Shown: positions 39,971 through 49,238, counted from the stretch's first letter. The stretch is DNA of 64,000 nucleotides from Candidatus Rokuibacteriota bacterium (GCA_003220495.1 QHSP01000028.1:1-64000), one strand, 5' to 3'. The notes: a model not told the origin generated them from the letters alone. Numbers and translations: made by a program.

Positions 39971-41119
39971 ATGGCGCGCGACGACTTCTATCTGACGGCC
40001 GAGCAGCGCGAGATGCGCGAGCTGGTGCGCGCCATCGCCCGCGACCGGATCGCGCCACTGGCCGCCCATGTCGACGAGGCCGAGGTCTACCCGGACGAAT
40101 CGCTGAAGCTCCTGAGCGACCAGGGGCTCATGGGGCTCTACATCCCCGAAGCCTACGGCGGAACGGACATGGGCGCCCTGGCGTTCTGCCTCGCCGTCGA
40201 GGAGATCGCCTGGGCCTGCGCCTCCTCCGCGACCATCTATCTCGTCCAGTACGCGGGAGGCTGGCCGATCGTCGCGGCGGGCACCGACGAGCAGAAGCGG
40301 CGTTATCTGCCACGGCTCGCATCGGGCGAGATCACGGCGGCATTCTCGCTCTCCGAGCCCGGAGCCGGCTCCGACGCCGCGGCGATCTCGACGCGCGCCG
40401 TCCGCAAGGGCGACCGCTACATCCTGAATGGCGTCAAGCTCTGGGTGTCGAACGGGAGCAAGGCGTCTGTCATCACGCTCTTCGCGACGGTCGACCGCGG
40501 CCGGGGCAAGGGCGGCGTCACCGCCTTCCTCGTCGAGCCCACGTTCCCCGGCTTTGCCGTCGGTAAGCTCGAGCGAAAGCTCGGGATCCGCGGATCGCCC
40601 ACCGCCGCGCTTCATCTGTCCGATTGCGAAGTGCCGGTCGAGAACCGCCTGGGTGAAGAGGGCGAGGGCTACAAGATCGCGCTCAGCGTCCTCGACGGCT
40701 CGCGTCCGGCCGTCGGCGCCGAAGCGGTCGGGATCGGCCAGGCCGCGCTCGACGCCGCCGTGGCTTATGCGAAAGAGCGCCAGCAGTTCGGTCAGCCGAT
40801 CGCCGCATTCCAAGGCGTCCAGTTCATGCTGGCCGACATGGCGATCGCGGTGCACGGGTCGCGGCTGCTCGTCCATCACGCGGCGGTGCTCGTCGATCGC
40901 GGCGTTCCCGCCGCCCTCGAATCGTCGATGGCGAAGTGTTTCGCCGGCGACACCGCCATGAGGGTCGCGACCGATGCCGTGCAGATCTTCGGCGGATACG
41001 GCTACACGCGCGAGTATCCCGTCGAGCGTTTCCTGCGCGACGCGAAGATCACTCAGATCTACGAGGGCACGAACCAGATCCAGCGCGTCGTGATCGCCCG
41101 CGAGCTGACCCGCCGATGA
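39971..41119 (+). CDS. Acyl-CoA dehydrogenase
   Basis: A 382-residue FAD enzyme of normal ACAD length. FAD/substrate motifs AAFSLSEPGAGSDAA and YILNGVKLWVSNGS, the helix region YAKERQQFGQPIAAFQGVQF and QIFGGYGYTREYPVERF are intact. The catalytic base is the Glu of IYEGTNQIQR. It makes 2-enoyl-CoA, passing electrons to ETF. No ETF genes are adjacent. The downstream DinB gene overlaps its stop (ATGA). Confidence 0.93.
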   Translation: MARDDFYLTAEQREMRELVRAIARDRIAPLAAHVDEAEVYPDESLKLLSDQGLMGLYIPEAYGGTDMGALAFCLAVEEIAWACASSATIYLVQYAGGWPIVAAGTDEQKRRYLPRLASGEITAAFSLSEPGAGSDAAAISTRAVRKGDRYILNGVKLWVSNGSKASVITLFATVDRGRGKGGVTAFLVEPTFPGFAVGKLERKLGIRGSPTAALHLSDCEVPVENRLGEEGEGYKIALSVLDGSRPAVGAEAVGIGQAALDAAVAYAKERQQFGQPIAAFQGVQFMLADMAIAVHGSRLLVHHAAVLVDRGVPAALESSMAKCFAGDTAMRVATDAVQIFGGYGYTREYPVERFLRDAKITQIYEGTNQIQRVVIARELTRR

Positions 41120-41643
41120 CCCAGGACTCGAGAGCGCTCGCGCCGGGCGAGGTCGCGAGGCTGCTCGAGAGCGCGGCCGCGGCGATTCGCGCCGAGTTCG
41201 CCGCGCTCGCCGACGATGTTCTCGCCTGGCATCCGGCGCCCGGCGAGTGGTGCGCCAAGGAAGTGCTCGGCCACCTCATCGAGAGCGAGCGGCGCGGCTT
41301 CGCCGGCCGGATCCGTCTCATGCTCGCCGGCAACGAGCCGAGTCTCGAAGCCTGGGATCAGGGCGAGATCGCCCGGGCGAGGCGCGACTGCGAGCATCCG
41401 GCCGCGGCGCTGATCGCCGAGCTCGCCGCGCTCCGCCGGGATAGCGTCAGCCTGGTCGCCGGGCTCGGTGGCAGCGATCTCACGCGCGGGGGTCACCATC
41501 CGAACGTCGGCCACCTGCGGGTGAGCGATCTGCTCCACGAGTGGGTTCACCACGACCGGAACCACCTGCGGCAGATGCTGGCCAATACACAGGCGGCCGC
41601 CTGGCCGCACATGGGCAACGCGCGCCGCTTTTCCACCGGTTAA
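41116..41643 (+). CDS. DinB-like four-helix bundle protein
   Basis: 175 residues of the DinB/YfiT-like metal-binding superfamily. The metal histidines are in VLGHLIESERRGF and LLHEWVHHDRNHLRQML, the classic DinB triad arrangement. Members are often small-molecule thiol S-transferases or detoxification enzymes; the substrate is unknown. Translation is coupled to the acyl-CoA dehydrogenase by a 4-base overlap. A perfect 12-base inverted repeat begins right after its stop codon. Confidence 0.85.
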   Translation: MTQDSRALAPGEVARLLESAAAAIRAEFAALADDVLAWHPAPGEWCAKEVLGHLIESERRGFAGRIRLMLAGNEPSLEAWDQGEIARARRDCEHPAAALIAELAALRRDSVSLVAGLGGSDLTRGGHHPNVGHLRVSDLLHEWVHHDRNHLRQMLANTQAAAWPHMGNARRFSTG

Positions 41644-41730
41644 CCCGGGCAGGCCCCCCACTCCCCGCCCTGGCGGCCCCCGAACGCCCGTCGTCCTGGG
41701 ACAAGGGATCATTGACGCGGCCTGCCCGGG
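41644..41730. repeat. Perfect 12-base inverted repeat after DinB gene
   Basis: CCCGGGCAGGCC at 41644-41655 and its exact complement GGCCTGCCCGGG at 41719-41730, 63 bases apart. The first arm starts directly after the DinB stop codon and the second ends 8 bases before the palindrome preceding the GntR gene. Each arm also contains CCCGGG. No T-run follows, so it is not a simple intrinsic terminator. Confidence 0.75.
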
Positions 41731-41738
41731 GTGGTACG

Positions 41739-41748
41739 TGTCTAGACA
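41739..41748. promoter_or_regulatory. Likely GntR-family operator (palindrome TGTCTAGACA)
   Basis: A perfect 10-base palindrome TGTCTAGACA with the GT...AC symmetry of GntR-family operators. It sits 8 bases before the AGGAGGA ribosome-binding site of the GntR/HutC regulator that opens the catabolic cluster. Autoregulation and control of the whole cluster is the natural inference. Confidence 0.55.
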
Positions 41749-41773
41749 TCCTGACAGCAGGAGGATCGCTCCT

Positions 41774-42499
41774 TTGAATTATCGTCCCGGGATTCCCCGC
41801 TATCTGCAGATCGCCGATTCCATCCGCCACGAGCTCCGCGACGAGGGCGAGCGTATCGCCTCCGAGCACGCGCTGTGCGCGCGTTTCAAGGTGAGCCGTC
41901 CGACCATCCGGCAGGCGCTCGACGTCCTGGTCCAGGAAGGACGCCTCTACCGCCACGCCGGCCGCGGGACGTTCGCGACACCCGCCGCCGGCGGCGACCG
42001 GAAGCTCCGCGTGATCGGCTCGGTCGGCGACATGATGGCGCTCGGCGACGAGACCTGGTTCAAGTTCGTGTCGCGTGAGGTCGTGCTCCTGCCGGCGAAT
42101 ATCGCGCAGGCGCTCCGCCTGCCGCCACGCTCCTCGGCGTACTGCATCGTCGGGGTGCGCCACGCCGAGACGGGGCCGTTCCAGCACGTCACGGCCTACA
42201 TGCCGCTGACGATTGGCACGGCGCTCTCCGAAGAGGATCTCTCCAAGACTTCGCTGATCGGCGCCATCGAGCGGTTGCTGGGCGTGCCGATCAAGCTCAT
42301 GGAGCAAGTGGTGGACGCGGCCCTCGCGCCGCGACAGGTCGCCGAGCTTTTACAGATCCGCGCGCGGTCGCCGCTCCTGTTCTTCGAGCGCACGTACTTC
42401 GCCCTGAGCGGCGAGCCCGTCGAGCACACGATCACGTGGCAGACCGGCCGCCGTTACCCGTACCGCATCGTGCTCTCGCGCGGGGAGCGCCGGAACTGA
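41774..42499 (+). CDS. GntR/HutC-family transcriptional regulator (UTRA domain)
   Basis: About 241 residues. Residues 8-75 are the winged helix-turn-helix: PRYLQIADSIRHELRDEGER, SEHALCARFKVSRPTIRQAL, and GRLYRHAGRGTFAT wing. The rest is a UTRA effector-binding domain (RHAETGPFQHVTAYMPL, PLLFFERTYFALSGEPVEHT). It should respond to an intermediate or substrate of the cluster it precedes. TTG 41774 is preferred because GCAGGAGGA at 41757-41765 is optimally spaced; an upstream in-frame GTG (41738) lacks a site and would run through the operator. Confidence 0.9.
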   Translation: MNYRPGIPRYLQIADSIRHELRDEGERIASEHALCARFKVSRPTIRQALDVLVQEGRLYRHAGRGTFATPAAGGDRKLRVIGSVGDMMALGDETWFKFVSREVVLLPANIAQALRLPPRSSAYCIVGVRHAETGPFQHVTAYMPLTIGTALSEEDLSKTSLIGAIERLLGVPIKLMEQVVDAALAPRQVAELLQIRARSPLLFFERTYFALSGEPVEHTITWQTGRRYPYRIVLSRGERRN

Positions 42500-42560
42500 C
42501 GGTGCCGGCCTGGTGCGGCTTCGGGCCGCCCGCGGCGCTTCCGCCGTCACGGATCCGCTG

Positions 42561-44630
42561 ATGGCCTATCGCGTCGGGTTCGACGTGGGCGGAACCTTCA
42601 CGGACTTCGTCCTCCAATCGCCCTCCGGCGAGATCTCCACCGGCAAGCGGCTCACGACGTATCCCGACCCCTCGGAGGCGTGCCTGGCCGGCCTCGATGC
42701 GCTGCTCGCGCAGGCCGGCGTCCCGTGGGCCGACATCGTGCAGGCGGTCCACGGCACCACGCTCGGCTCCAACGTCGTCATCGAGCGCAAGGCGCGGGGG
42801 GTCGGGCTTCTGACGACCCGCGGCTTTCGCGACGTGCTCATCATCGGGCGCGAGAAGCGCTATCAGGTCTATGACCTACAAATCGAGAAGCCGGCGTCGC
42901 TGATTCCGCGCCGGCTCATCGGCGAGGTGACCGAGCGCATCCTGGCCGACGGCACCCTGCGAACGCCCCTCGACGAGGCGGACGCGCGGCGCGCGATCCG
43001 CGCGCTGGCGGGGCGAGGCGTGACGACGCTCGCGGTGTGCTTGCTGCACGCGTACCTGAACCCGGCGCACGAGCGCCGCCTCGCCGCCATCGCCAAAGAG
43101 GAAGCGCCCGGACTGACCGTCACGCTCTCTCACGAGGTGTCGCCGACGTTCCGGGAATATGAGCGGACGTCCACCACGGTCGTGAACGCGTACGTGATGT
43201 CGATCGTGCGCGAGTACCTACGCGCCCTCGCGACGGCGATGAGCCAGCGGGGCTACCGCGGCCGCCTCTTCGTGATGCAGTCCTCGGGCGGCATCGCGAC
43301 GGCCGAGGCGATGCAGCGCTATCCGGTTCGCATGATCGAGTCCGGTCCCGTCGCCGGCGCCCTGATGGCGGCCGCCTACGGCGAGCTGACCGGCCACCGC
43401 GATCTCATCGCCTTCGACATGGGAGGCACGACCGCCAAGCTTGCGCTCATCGACAAGGGTCGGCCCGCGACGACGACGGCCTTCGAGCTCCATCGCGTGA
43501 ACAACGCGCCCGGCAGTGGGCTCCCGATGAACATCCAGGCGATCGACCTGGTCGAGATCGGCGCGGGCGGCGGCTCGATCGCGCAGGCCAAGCTCGGCGT
43601 GATCGCGGTCGGGCCGGAGAGCGCGTCGTCGACGCCGGGGCCGGTCTGCTACGGGCGCGGCGGCGTGGAGCCGACGGTCACCGACGCCGACGTGGTGCTG
43701 GGCTACATCAATCCCGAGTATTTCGCCGGCGGCTCGCTCAAGCTCCATCCGGGCGCCGCGGCGCGCGCGATCGAGGCGCGAGTCGCGCGCCCGCTCGGCC
43801 TGTCGCTCGAGGACGCGGCGTGGGGCATCCACACGATCGTCAACACCAACATGGAGCTGGCGACGCGCGTGGTATCGATCGAGCGCGGCCGCGATCCGCG
43901 CGACCTCGCGCTCGTCGCCTTCGGCGGCTCGGGGCCCGTGCACGGCTGCCGGCTCGCTCAGGCTCTCGGGATTCCGCGAGTCGTGCTCCCGGCGGCCGCG
44001 GGCGTGACGGCGGCCATCGGGCTCCTCGCCGCCGAGGTGAAGTTCGACGTCGCGCGCACGTACGTCCAGCGCCTCGACGCGGTGGACGGTGCCGGGCTCG
44101 ACGCGATGTACGGTGAGATGAGCGCTCAGGCGGTCGCGGTCGTCCAGGAATCCGCGGTGGCGGGCGAGGTCATGGTGACACGCTCGGCCGATGCTCGCTA
44201 CGTCGGCCAGGGTTACGAGGTCACGGTGCCGGTCCCGGCCGGCCGGCTCGACGCGGCGGCGCTCGAGCGCGTGCGCGCGAGCTTCCACGAGACCTACGCC
44301 GCTCGCTACGGCTACGCGAACACGTCCGAGCCGGTCGAGGTGGTCACGTGGAAGCTCTCGGCCGTCGGCGGCTCCCCGCGCATCACGCTCGCCAAGGCGG
44401 CCGCGTGCTCGGCCGACGCGCGTCGCAAGGGGACGCGTCGTGCGTACTTCCCCGAGGCCCGCGGCTACACCGACACGCCCGTCTACGATCGCTACGAGCT
44501 CGCGGCCGGAACGTCGTTGACCGGACCGGCGATCGTGGAAGAGCGCGAGTCGACGACCGTCCTGCCGCCGGGCGTGACGGCCACGGTCGACGAGTACGCG
44601 AACCTGATCGCCGAGACCAGGCCGGCATGA
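42561..44630 (+). CDS. hyuA: Hydantoinase/oxoprolinase subunit A (ATP-dependent)
   Basis: 689 residues. The actin-like ATPase fold starts YRVGFDVGGTFTDFVLQSPS. Other motifs are VHGTTLGSNVVIERKA, LSHEVSPTFREYERTSTTVV, FDMGGTTAKLALID and AFGGSGPVHGCRLAQALGI. With HyuB it forms an ATP-driven amidohydrolase or carboxylase of the hydantoinase/5-oxoprolinase/acetone-carboxylase superfamily. It is the first structural gene of the cluster, so its reaction may define the substrate, most likely a cyclic amide or ketone (inference). ATG 42561 gives the canonical N terminus. Confidence 0.93.
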   Translation: MAYRVGFDVGGTFTDFVLQSPSGEISTGKRLTTYPDPSEACLAGLDALLAQAGVPWADIVQAVHGTTLGSNVVIERKARGVGLLTTRGFRDVLIIGREKRYQVYDLQIEKPASLIPRRLIGEVTERILADGTLRTPLDEADARRAIRALAGRGVTTLAVCLLHAYLNPAHERRLAAIAKEEAPGLTVTLSHEVSPTFREYERTSTTVVNAYVMSIVREYLRALATAMSQRGYRGRLFVMQSSGGIATAEAMQRYPVRMIESGPVAGALMAAAYGELTGHRDLIAFDMGGTTAKLALIDKGRPATTTAFELHRVNNAPGSGLPMNIQAIDLVEIGAGGGSIAQAKLGVIAVGPESASSTPGPVCYGRGGVEPTVTDADVVLGYINPEYFAGGSLKLHPGAAARAIEARVARPLGLSLEDAAWGIHTIVNTNMELATRVVSIERGRDPRDLALVAFGGSGPVHGCRLAQALGIPRVVLPAAAGVTAAIGLLAAEVKFDVARTYVQRLDAVDGAGLDAMYGEMSAQAVAVVQESAVAGEVMVTRSADARYVGQGYEVTVPVPAGRLDAAALERVRASFHETYAARYGYANTSEPVEVVTWKLSAVGGSPRITLAKAAACSADARRKGTRRAYFPEARGYTDTPVYDRYELAAGTSLTGPAIVEERESTTVLPPGVTATVDEYANLIAETRPA

Positions 44631-46363
44631 GCCGGATCGATCCGATCACGCTGGGCGTCATCTGGGGCGCGCTCCAGTCGATCGCCGTCGAGATCGGCAC
44701 GACGGTCCACCGGACCGCGTACTCGGAGCAGGCGCGCGAGGGCCAGGATTTCTCGGTCGCCGTCTTCGATCCGATGGGAAGGATGGTCGCGCAGGGGCCG
44801 TACTCGCCCGGCCACATGGGCGCGATGTCCTTCGCGGTGCGCAACGCGCTGGCCGCGCATCCGGTCGAGACGCTGCGGCCTGGCGACGCCATTCTCTTGA
44901 ACGACCCGCTCCTCGGCTCTGGCCATCTGCCGGACTTTTTCATCACGCAGCCCGCGTTTCACGACGGCGCGCTCGTGGGATTCGCGGTCAACATCCTCCA
45001 CCACACCGACGTCGGGGGCCAGCGACCCGGGAGCCAGGGTGTCGAGGGCATCTTCGACTATTTCCAGGAAGGCCTGCGCATCCCGCCGACGAAAGTCTGG
45101 AAGGAATACCAGGAGCAGGAGGGTATCGTCGGGATCATCGCGGCGAACACGCGCACGCCCGACAAGGTCCTCGGCGACCTGCGCGCGCAGCGAAGCGCGC
45201 TCCGCGTGGGCGAGCTCCGGCTGCAAGAGCTGGCGGCGCGGTACGGGCGCGAGACGCTCCAGGGCGGCATGGACGAGATCATCGCGCGGACCGAGGCGAA
45301 CATGCGCGCCGCCATCGAGAAGATTCCGGACGGCGTCTATCGCTTCGAGGACTTCATGGACGACTGCGGCCCCGGCACCGAGCCGCTGCGCGTCGCCGTC
45401 GCGGTGACGGTGGACGGGAGCTCGATGGTCATCGACTACGAGGGCTCCAGCGCGCAGACCGCGTCGGGCATGAACTCCTACATCAACTACACGCGCTCGT
45501 ATTCGTATGCCGCGGTGAAGTGCCTCACCGACCCGTTGGGCCCGATGAACGAAGGCGCCTTGCGCCCGATCATCGTGACGGCGCCCGAGGGCTCGTTCCT
45601 CAATCCGCGACCGCCCGCGGGCGGGGGACCGCGCGCGATCATCTGCTACCGCACGTTCGAGTCGGTGCTGGGCGCGCTTGCGTCGGCGCTGCCAGCGCGG
45701 GTCGCGGCGGCCGCCTCGCACATGGCGAACCCGACCTTCGGCGGCTGGGATCGGGCGCGCAAGCGGCGATTCGTCGCCTACGAGCTCGTGCTGTCGGGCA
45801 CCGGCGCGCGAGCGACCCGCGACGGCTGCGAGGCGATGGCGTGGGCGTTCAACGCCGCCAACATCCCCGTCGAGGCGCAGGAAGCCAATCAGCCGATCGT
45901 CGTCGAGCGCTTCGAGCTGATCGGCGATTCGGCCGGTGCGGGAAAATTCCGGGGAGGGTGCGGCGTCCGCCGCGACCTGCGCCTGCTCGGCGACGAGGGC
46001 CAGCTGACGAATCTCTCGGAGCGCCAGAAGTTCGCGCCCTACGGCCTGCGCGGCGGCCGGCCCGGGACGCTCGGCCGCACCGTCATCAACCCCGGGCCCC
46101 AGGAGCAGGTCGTCCACGGCAAGCAGTCGCGCGAGTTCGCATACGGCGACGTCGTCTCGTTCCAGCAGTCGGGCGCGGGCGGCTACGGCGATCCGTTCGA
46201 GCGCGACCCCCGGCGGGTCCTGGAAGACGTCCTCGACGACTACGTCTCGGTCGAGGCGGCGCGCCGCGACTACGGCGTCGTGATCGCTGGCACCGGCGCC
46301 GATCTCTCGATCGACGAAGCCGCGACCCGGCGCACGCGCGCCTCGAGGTCCACGCGACCGTGA
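44627..46363 (+). CDS. hyuB: Hydantoinase subunit B
   Basis: 578 residues. Family motifs include IDPITLGVIWGALQSIAVEI, AYSEQAREGQDFSVAVFDP, HTDVGGQRPGSQGVEGIFDY, NPRPPAGGGPRAIICYRTFE and the C-terminal FQQSGAGGYGDPFERDP. It is the metal-binding catalytic partner of HyuA. Full length. Its ATG overlaps the hyuA stop (ATGA) and its stop overlaps the next GTG. Confidence 0.94.
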   Translation: MSRIDPITLGVIWGALQSIAVEIGTTVHRTAYSEQAREGQDFSVAVFDPMGRMVAQGPYSPGHMGAMSFAVRNALAAHPVETLRPGDAILLNDPLLGSGHLPDFFITQPAFHDGALVGFAVNILHHTDVGGQRPGSQGVEGIFDYFQEGLRIPPTKVWKEYQEQEGIVGIIAANTRTPDKVLGDLRAQRSALRVGELRLQELAARYGRETLQGGMDEIIARTEANMRAAIEKIPDGVYRFEDFMDDCGPGTEPLRVAVAVTVDGSSMVIDYEGSSAQTASGMNSYINYTRSYSYAAVKCLTDPLGPMNEGALRPIIVTAPEGSFLNPRPPAGGGPRAIICYRTFESVLGALASALPARVAAAASHMANPTFGGWDRARKRRFVAYELVLSGTGARATRDGCEAMAWAFNAANIPVEAQEANQPIVVERFELIGDSAGAGKFRGGCGVRRDLRLLGDEGQLTNLSERQKFAPYGLRGGRPGTLGRTVINPGPQEQVVHGKQSREFAYGDVVSFQQSGAGGYGDPFERDPRRVLEDVLDDYVSVEAARRDYGVVIAGTGADLSIDEAATRRTRASRSTRP

Positions 46364-47520
46364 TCACGTTCACGCCGGAGCAAGAAGAATTCCGGAGAGC
46401 GGTGGCGAGATTCGTCGACGCCGAGGTGATTCCGGAGGCGGAAGCCCTCGACGAGCGGGCCGAGTTCCCGACCAGGCTCTTCAAGCGTATCGGGGAGCTC
46501 GGCTATCTCGGGCTCCGCTATCCCGAAGCGTACGGCGGCGCCGCTGCCGACATGGTGACGTACTGTCTCTTCGCCGAGGAGCTGGCGCGAGGCTCCCTGT
46601 CGGTCGCGGCCGCGGCGGCGATGCAGTCGCTGATGGGGACGCACTTCATCTACACGCACGGATCGGAGGCGCTCCGCCGGCGCTACCTGGTGCCGGCGCT
46701 CCGAGGCGACCTGATCGCGACGTTCGCGCTCACGGAGCCGAACGCCGGCTCGGACGTCGCGAACATCACTACGCGGGCCCGGCGGCAGGGCGATCGATAC
46801 GTGCTGCGCGGCACCAAGACCTGGGTGACCAGCGCCCCGGTCGCCGATTTGCTGACGGTCGCCGCCAAGACGTCGGACGAGCGGGGCCTGAAGTCCATCG
46901 CGCTCTTTCTGCTCGACCGCTCGGTGATGCGCGGGATCACGCTCGGCAAGTCCATCGAGAAGATGTCGGTGCGCGCCTCGGTGACCGGCGAGATTTTGCT
47001 CGAGGACGTGGAGGTGCCGGCCGAGCACCTGCTCGGCGGCGAGACGGGCGGCGTCGAGAAGATCGGGAGCATCCTCTCGGAGATCCGGGTGATGACCGCG
47101 GCGATCTCGGTGGGGCTGGCGCGCGCCGCGTACCAGGCCGCGCTCGGCTACGCCCGCGAGCGAAGCGCCTTCGGCAAGCCGATCGCCGAGCACCAGGCGA
47201 TCAGCTTCAAGCTCGCCGACATGCTGACCTCGCTCCACGCCGCGATCCTCGTGACCTATCAGGCGGCGGCACGGCTCGACGCGGGGCGGAGCACCGCGCG
47301 CGAGGCGGCGATGGCGAAGCTCTTCGCCTCGGAGACCGCGGTCAAGATCACCGACGAGGCGTCGCGGATCTTCGCCTCGTACGGACTCGCGATGGAGTAT
47401 CCGGTCCAGCGCTACTTCCGCGACGCGCGCTTCCTCCTGCCGGGCGGCGGCACCTCCGAGATTCTGAGACTGATCATCGGGCGCGATCTCGACTGGGACC
47501 GGGGCCCGGCTTTCGCCTGA
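46360..47520 (+). CDS. Acyl-CoA dehydrogenase (isovaleryl/long-chain-like subgroup)
   Basis: A 386-residue ACAD. ATFALTEPNAGSDVANITTR and YVLRGTKTWVTSAPVADL are the FAD and acyl-CoA motifs; YARERSAFGKPIAEHQAI and FASYGLAMEYPVQRYFRDA follow. The canonical C-terminal Glu (YEGT) is Gly in LLPGGGTSEILRLIIGRDL, the pattern of isovaleryl- and long-chain-type enzymes, whose base is elsewhere. This suggests a branched acyl-CoA substrate. GTG 46360 overlaps hyuB TGA, so coupled. Confidence 0.92.
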   Translation: MITFTPEQEEFRRAVARFVDAEVIPEAEALDERAEFPTRLFKRIGELGYLGLRYPEAYGGAAADMVTYCLFAEELARGSLSVAAAAAMQSLMGTHFIYTHGSEALRRRYLVPALRGDLIATFALTEPNAGSDVANITTRARRQGDRYVLRGTKTWVTSAPVADLLTVAAKTSDERGLKSIALFLLDRSVMRGITLGKSIEKMSVRASVTGEILLEDVEVPAEHLLGGETGGVEKIGSILSEIRVMTAAISVGLARAAYQAALGYARERSAFGKPIAEHQAISFKLADMLTSLHAAILVTYQAAARLDAGRSTAREAAMAKLFASETAVKITDEASRIFASYGLAMEYPVQRYFRDARFLLPGGGTSEILRLIIGRDLDWDRGPAFA

Positions 47521-47545
47521 CGGCGACACCTCGCTGGGAGGGACG

Positions 47546-47998
47546 ATGCAATCACGCGGACGCTATTTCGATGATTTCAAGGTGGGGGAGATGCTGGTGA
47601 CGGGCCGCCGGACGGTCGAGGGCGGCGACGTCTCGCGCTTCGCCGGTCTCACCGGCGACTTCAACCCGCTCCACACCGACGAGGTGTTCGCCAAACAGAC
47701 ACCGTTCGGCGCCCGCGTCGCCCACGGTATCCTGACTCTTGCGGTGTCCAACGGCCAGCAGAACCTCTCGGGCTGGTTCGAGGGGACGGCGCTGGCGCTG
47801 CTCGGGCTGGACCGGCTCCGGTTCACCGTGCCGGTCAAGTTCGGCGACACGATTCACACCGAGATGACGGTGAAGCAGGCGCGCGAGTCGTCCAGGACCG
47901 ATCGCGGTGTCCTGACCTTCGACGTGGTCGTGAAGAACCAGCGCGACGAGGTGGTCTGCACCTACGAGGAGAACGTGCTCATGCGGAGGCGCGGGTGA
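47546..47998 (+). CDS. MaoC-like (R)-specific enoyl-CoA hydratase
   Basis: A 150-residue hotdog-fold hydratase 2 protein. The active-site dyad lies in SRFAGLTGDFNPLHTDEVFA (Asp38, His43), followed by PFGARVAHGILTLAVSNGQQ. It hydrates a 2-enoyl-CoA, the expected step after the dehydrogenase just upstream. GGGAGGGACG precedes the ATG. The short gap 47999-48068 after it holds no gene. Confidence 0.9.
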   Translation: MQSRGRYFDDFKVGEMLVTGRRTVEGGDVSRFAGLTGDFNPLHTDEVFAKQTPFGARVAHGILTLAVSNGQQNLSGWFEGTALALLGLDRLRFTVPVKFGDTIHTEMTVKQARESSRTDRGVLTFDVVVKNQRDEVVCTYEENVLMRRRG

Positions 47999-48068
47999 GG
48001 CGCCGGGAGATCGCGCTGGAGATCCGCGCGCCCGGCGCCACGGCGCTGGCGCTTCCGGCGGGATGCCC

Positions 48069-49238
48069 ATGAGAAAGGTCGCATTGATCGGAGCCGGGGT
48101 GTCGAAGTTCGGCGTGCGGAAGGCGAGCTATCGCGACCTGATCTGGGAGGCCGGCAAGGCGTGCTTCGACGCGGCGCCGGCGGTGAAGCCGAAAGACGTC
48201 GAAGGGCTCGTGGTGGGCTCGGTGATGCCGGAGCGGACGGCGTTTCAGTCCCACATCTCGTCGATGGCCGCCGAGGCGCTCGGGATCAGGCCGAGTGCCC
48301 TGAGCGCGCGCACGGAGCACATGTGCGCCTCGGGCACGGTCGGCATCCGCTATGCGTATGCGTTCATCGCCGCCGGGCTCGCCGATCTCGTCATGGTGCT
48401 CGGGGTGGAGAAGCTCAATCAGCCGAGCGGCGACGAGGCGATCCTCAACATGGGGACCGGCGTCGATCGCGAGTGGGAAGCCTCGTTCGGGCTGACCGCG
48501 CCGCCGTGCTTCGCGCTGGCCGCGCAGTGCCACATCGCGGAGTACGGGACCACCGAGGAGCAGCTGGCGATGGTCGGCGTGAAGAACCACACGCACGCCG
48601 CGAAGAACCCCAACGCCCATTTCCAGCGCGGCGCGACGCTCGAGCAGGTCCTCGGCTCGCGGATGATCTCGTCGCCGCTCCGGCTCTTCATGTGCTCGCC
48701 GATCACCGACGGGGCTGCCGCAGTGCTCATCGCCTCCGAAGAGCGTGCGCGAGCCCTCACCGACAAGCCGGTCTGGATCCGCGGCACCGGCCAGGCGCTC
48801 GACGGCTTCCAGCTGACGTCGCTCCACGAGGACTACGCCCACTGGCCGGCGCTCGCGCGCGCGGCGCAGTCGGCCTACGGGATGGCCGGGGTGCGGCCGC
48901 AGGACGTGGACGTCGCCGAGGTCCACGACTGCTTCGCGATCGCCGAGCTGATCGCGTACGAGGAGCTCGGCTTCTGCCCGAAGGGCGAGGCGGGCGCCTT
49001 CGTCGCGGACGGTCGAAGCGACTACGGCGGCGACGTCGTCGTGAACCCGCGCGGCGGACTGATAGGGTGCGGGCATCCGCTCGGCGCGACGGGGGTCGCT
49101 CAGGCGGCCGAAGTGTTCGCCCAGCTGCGCGGCGAGGCCGGCGCGCGCCAGGTGCCCGATGCGTCCATCGGTCTCACGCACAACAACAGCGGGATGGGCG
49201 AGCACGTGGTCATGATCTACGGCCGTGAGCGTCGATGA
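48069..49238 (+). CDS. Thiolase-family acetyl-CoA acetyltransferase (SCP-x type)
   Basis: About 389 residues. RKVALIGAGVSKFGVRKASY is the SCP-x-type start. The acyl-acceptor Cys86 is in EHMCASGTVGIRYAYAF; DVAEVHDCFAIAELIAYEEL and NPRGGLIGCGHPLGATGVAQ carry the His/Cys catalytic residues. It probably cleaves a 3-ketoacyl-CoA, in company with the DUF35 protein two genes on, as is usual for this thiolase type. ATG 48069 is preferred; ATG 48063 two codons earlier is possible. Its stop overlaps the next ATG. Confidence 0.92.
   Translation: MRKVALIGAGVSKFGVRKASYRDLIWEAGKACFDAAPAVKPKDVEGLVVGSVMPERTAFQSHISSMAAEALGIRPSALSARTEHMCASGTVGIRYAYAFIAAGLADLVMVLGVEKLNQPSGDEAILNMGTGVDREWEASFGLTAPPCFALAAQCHIAEYGTTEEQLAMVGVKNHTHAAKNPNAHFQRGATLEQVLGSRMISSPLRLFMCSPITDGAAAVLIASEERARALTDKPVWIRGTGQALDGFQLTSLHEDYAHWPALARAAQSAYGMAGVRPQDVDVAEVHDCFAIAELIAYEELGFCPKGEAGAFVADGRSDYGGDVVVNPRGGLIGCGHPLGATGVAQAAEVFAQLRGEAGARQVPDASIGLTHNNSGMGEHVVMIYGRERR

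Noticed and set aside
46360-47520. Inactive acyl-CoA dehydrogenase because the C-terminal catalytic Glu is Gly
   Set aside because: GGGTSEILRLIIGR matches isovaleryl/long-chain-type enzymes, whose catalytic base lies elsewhere in the chain.
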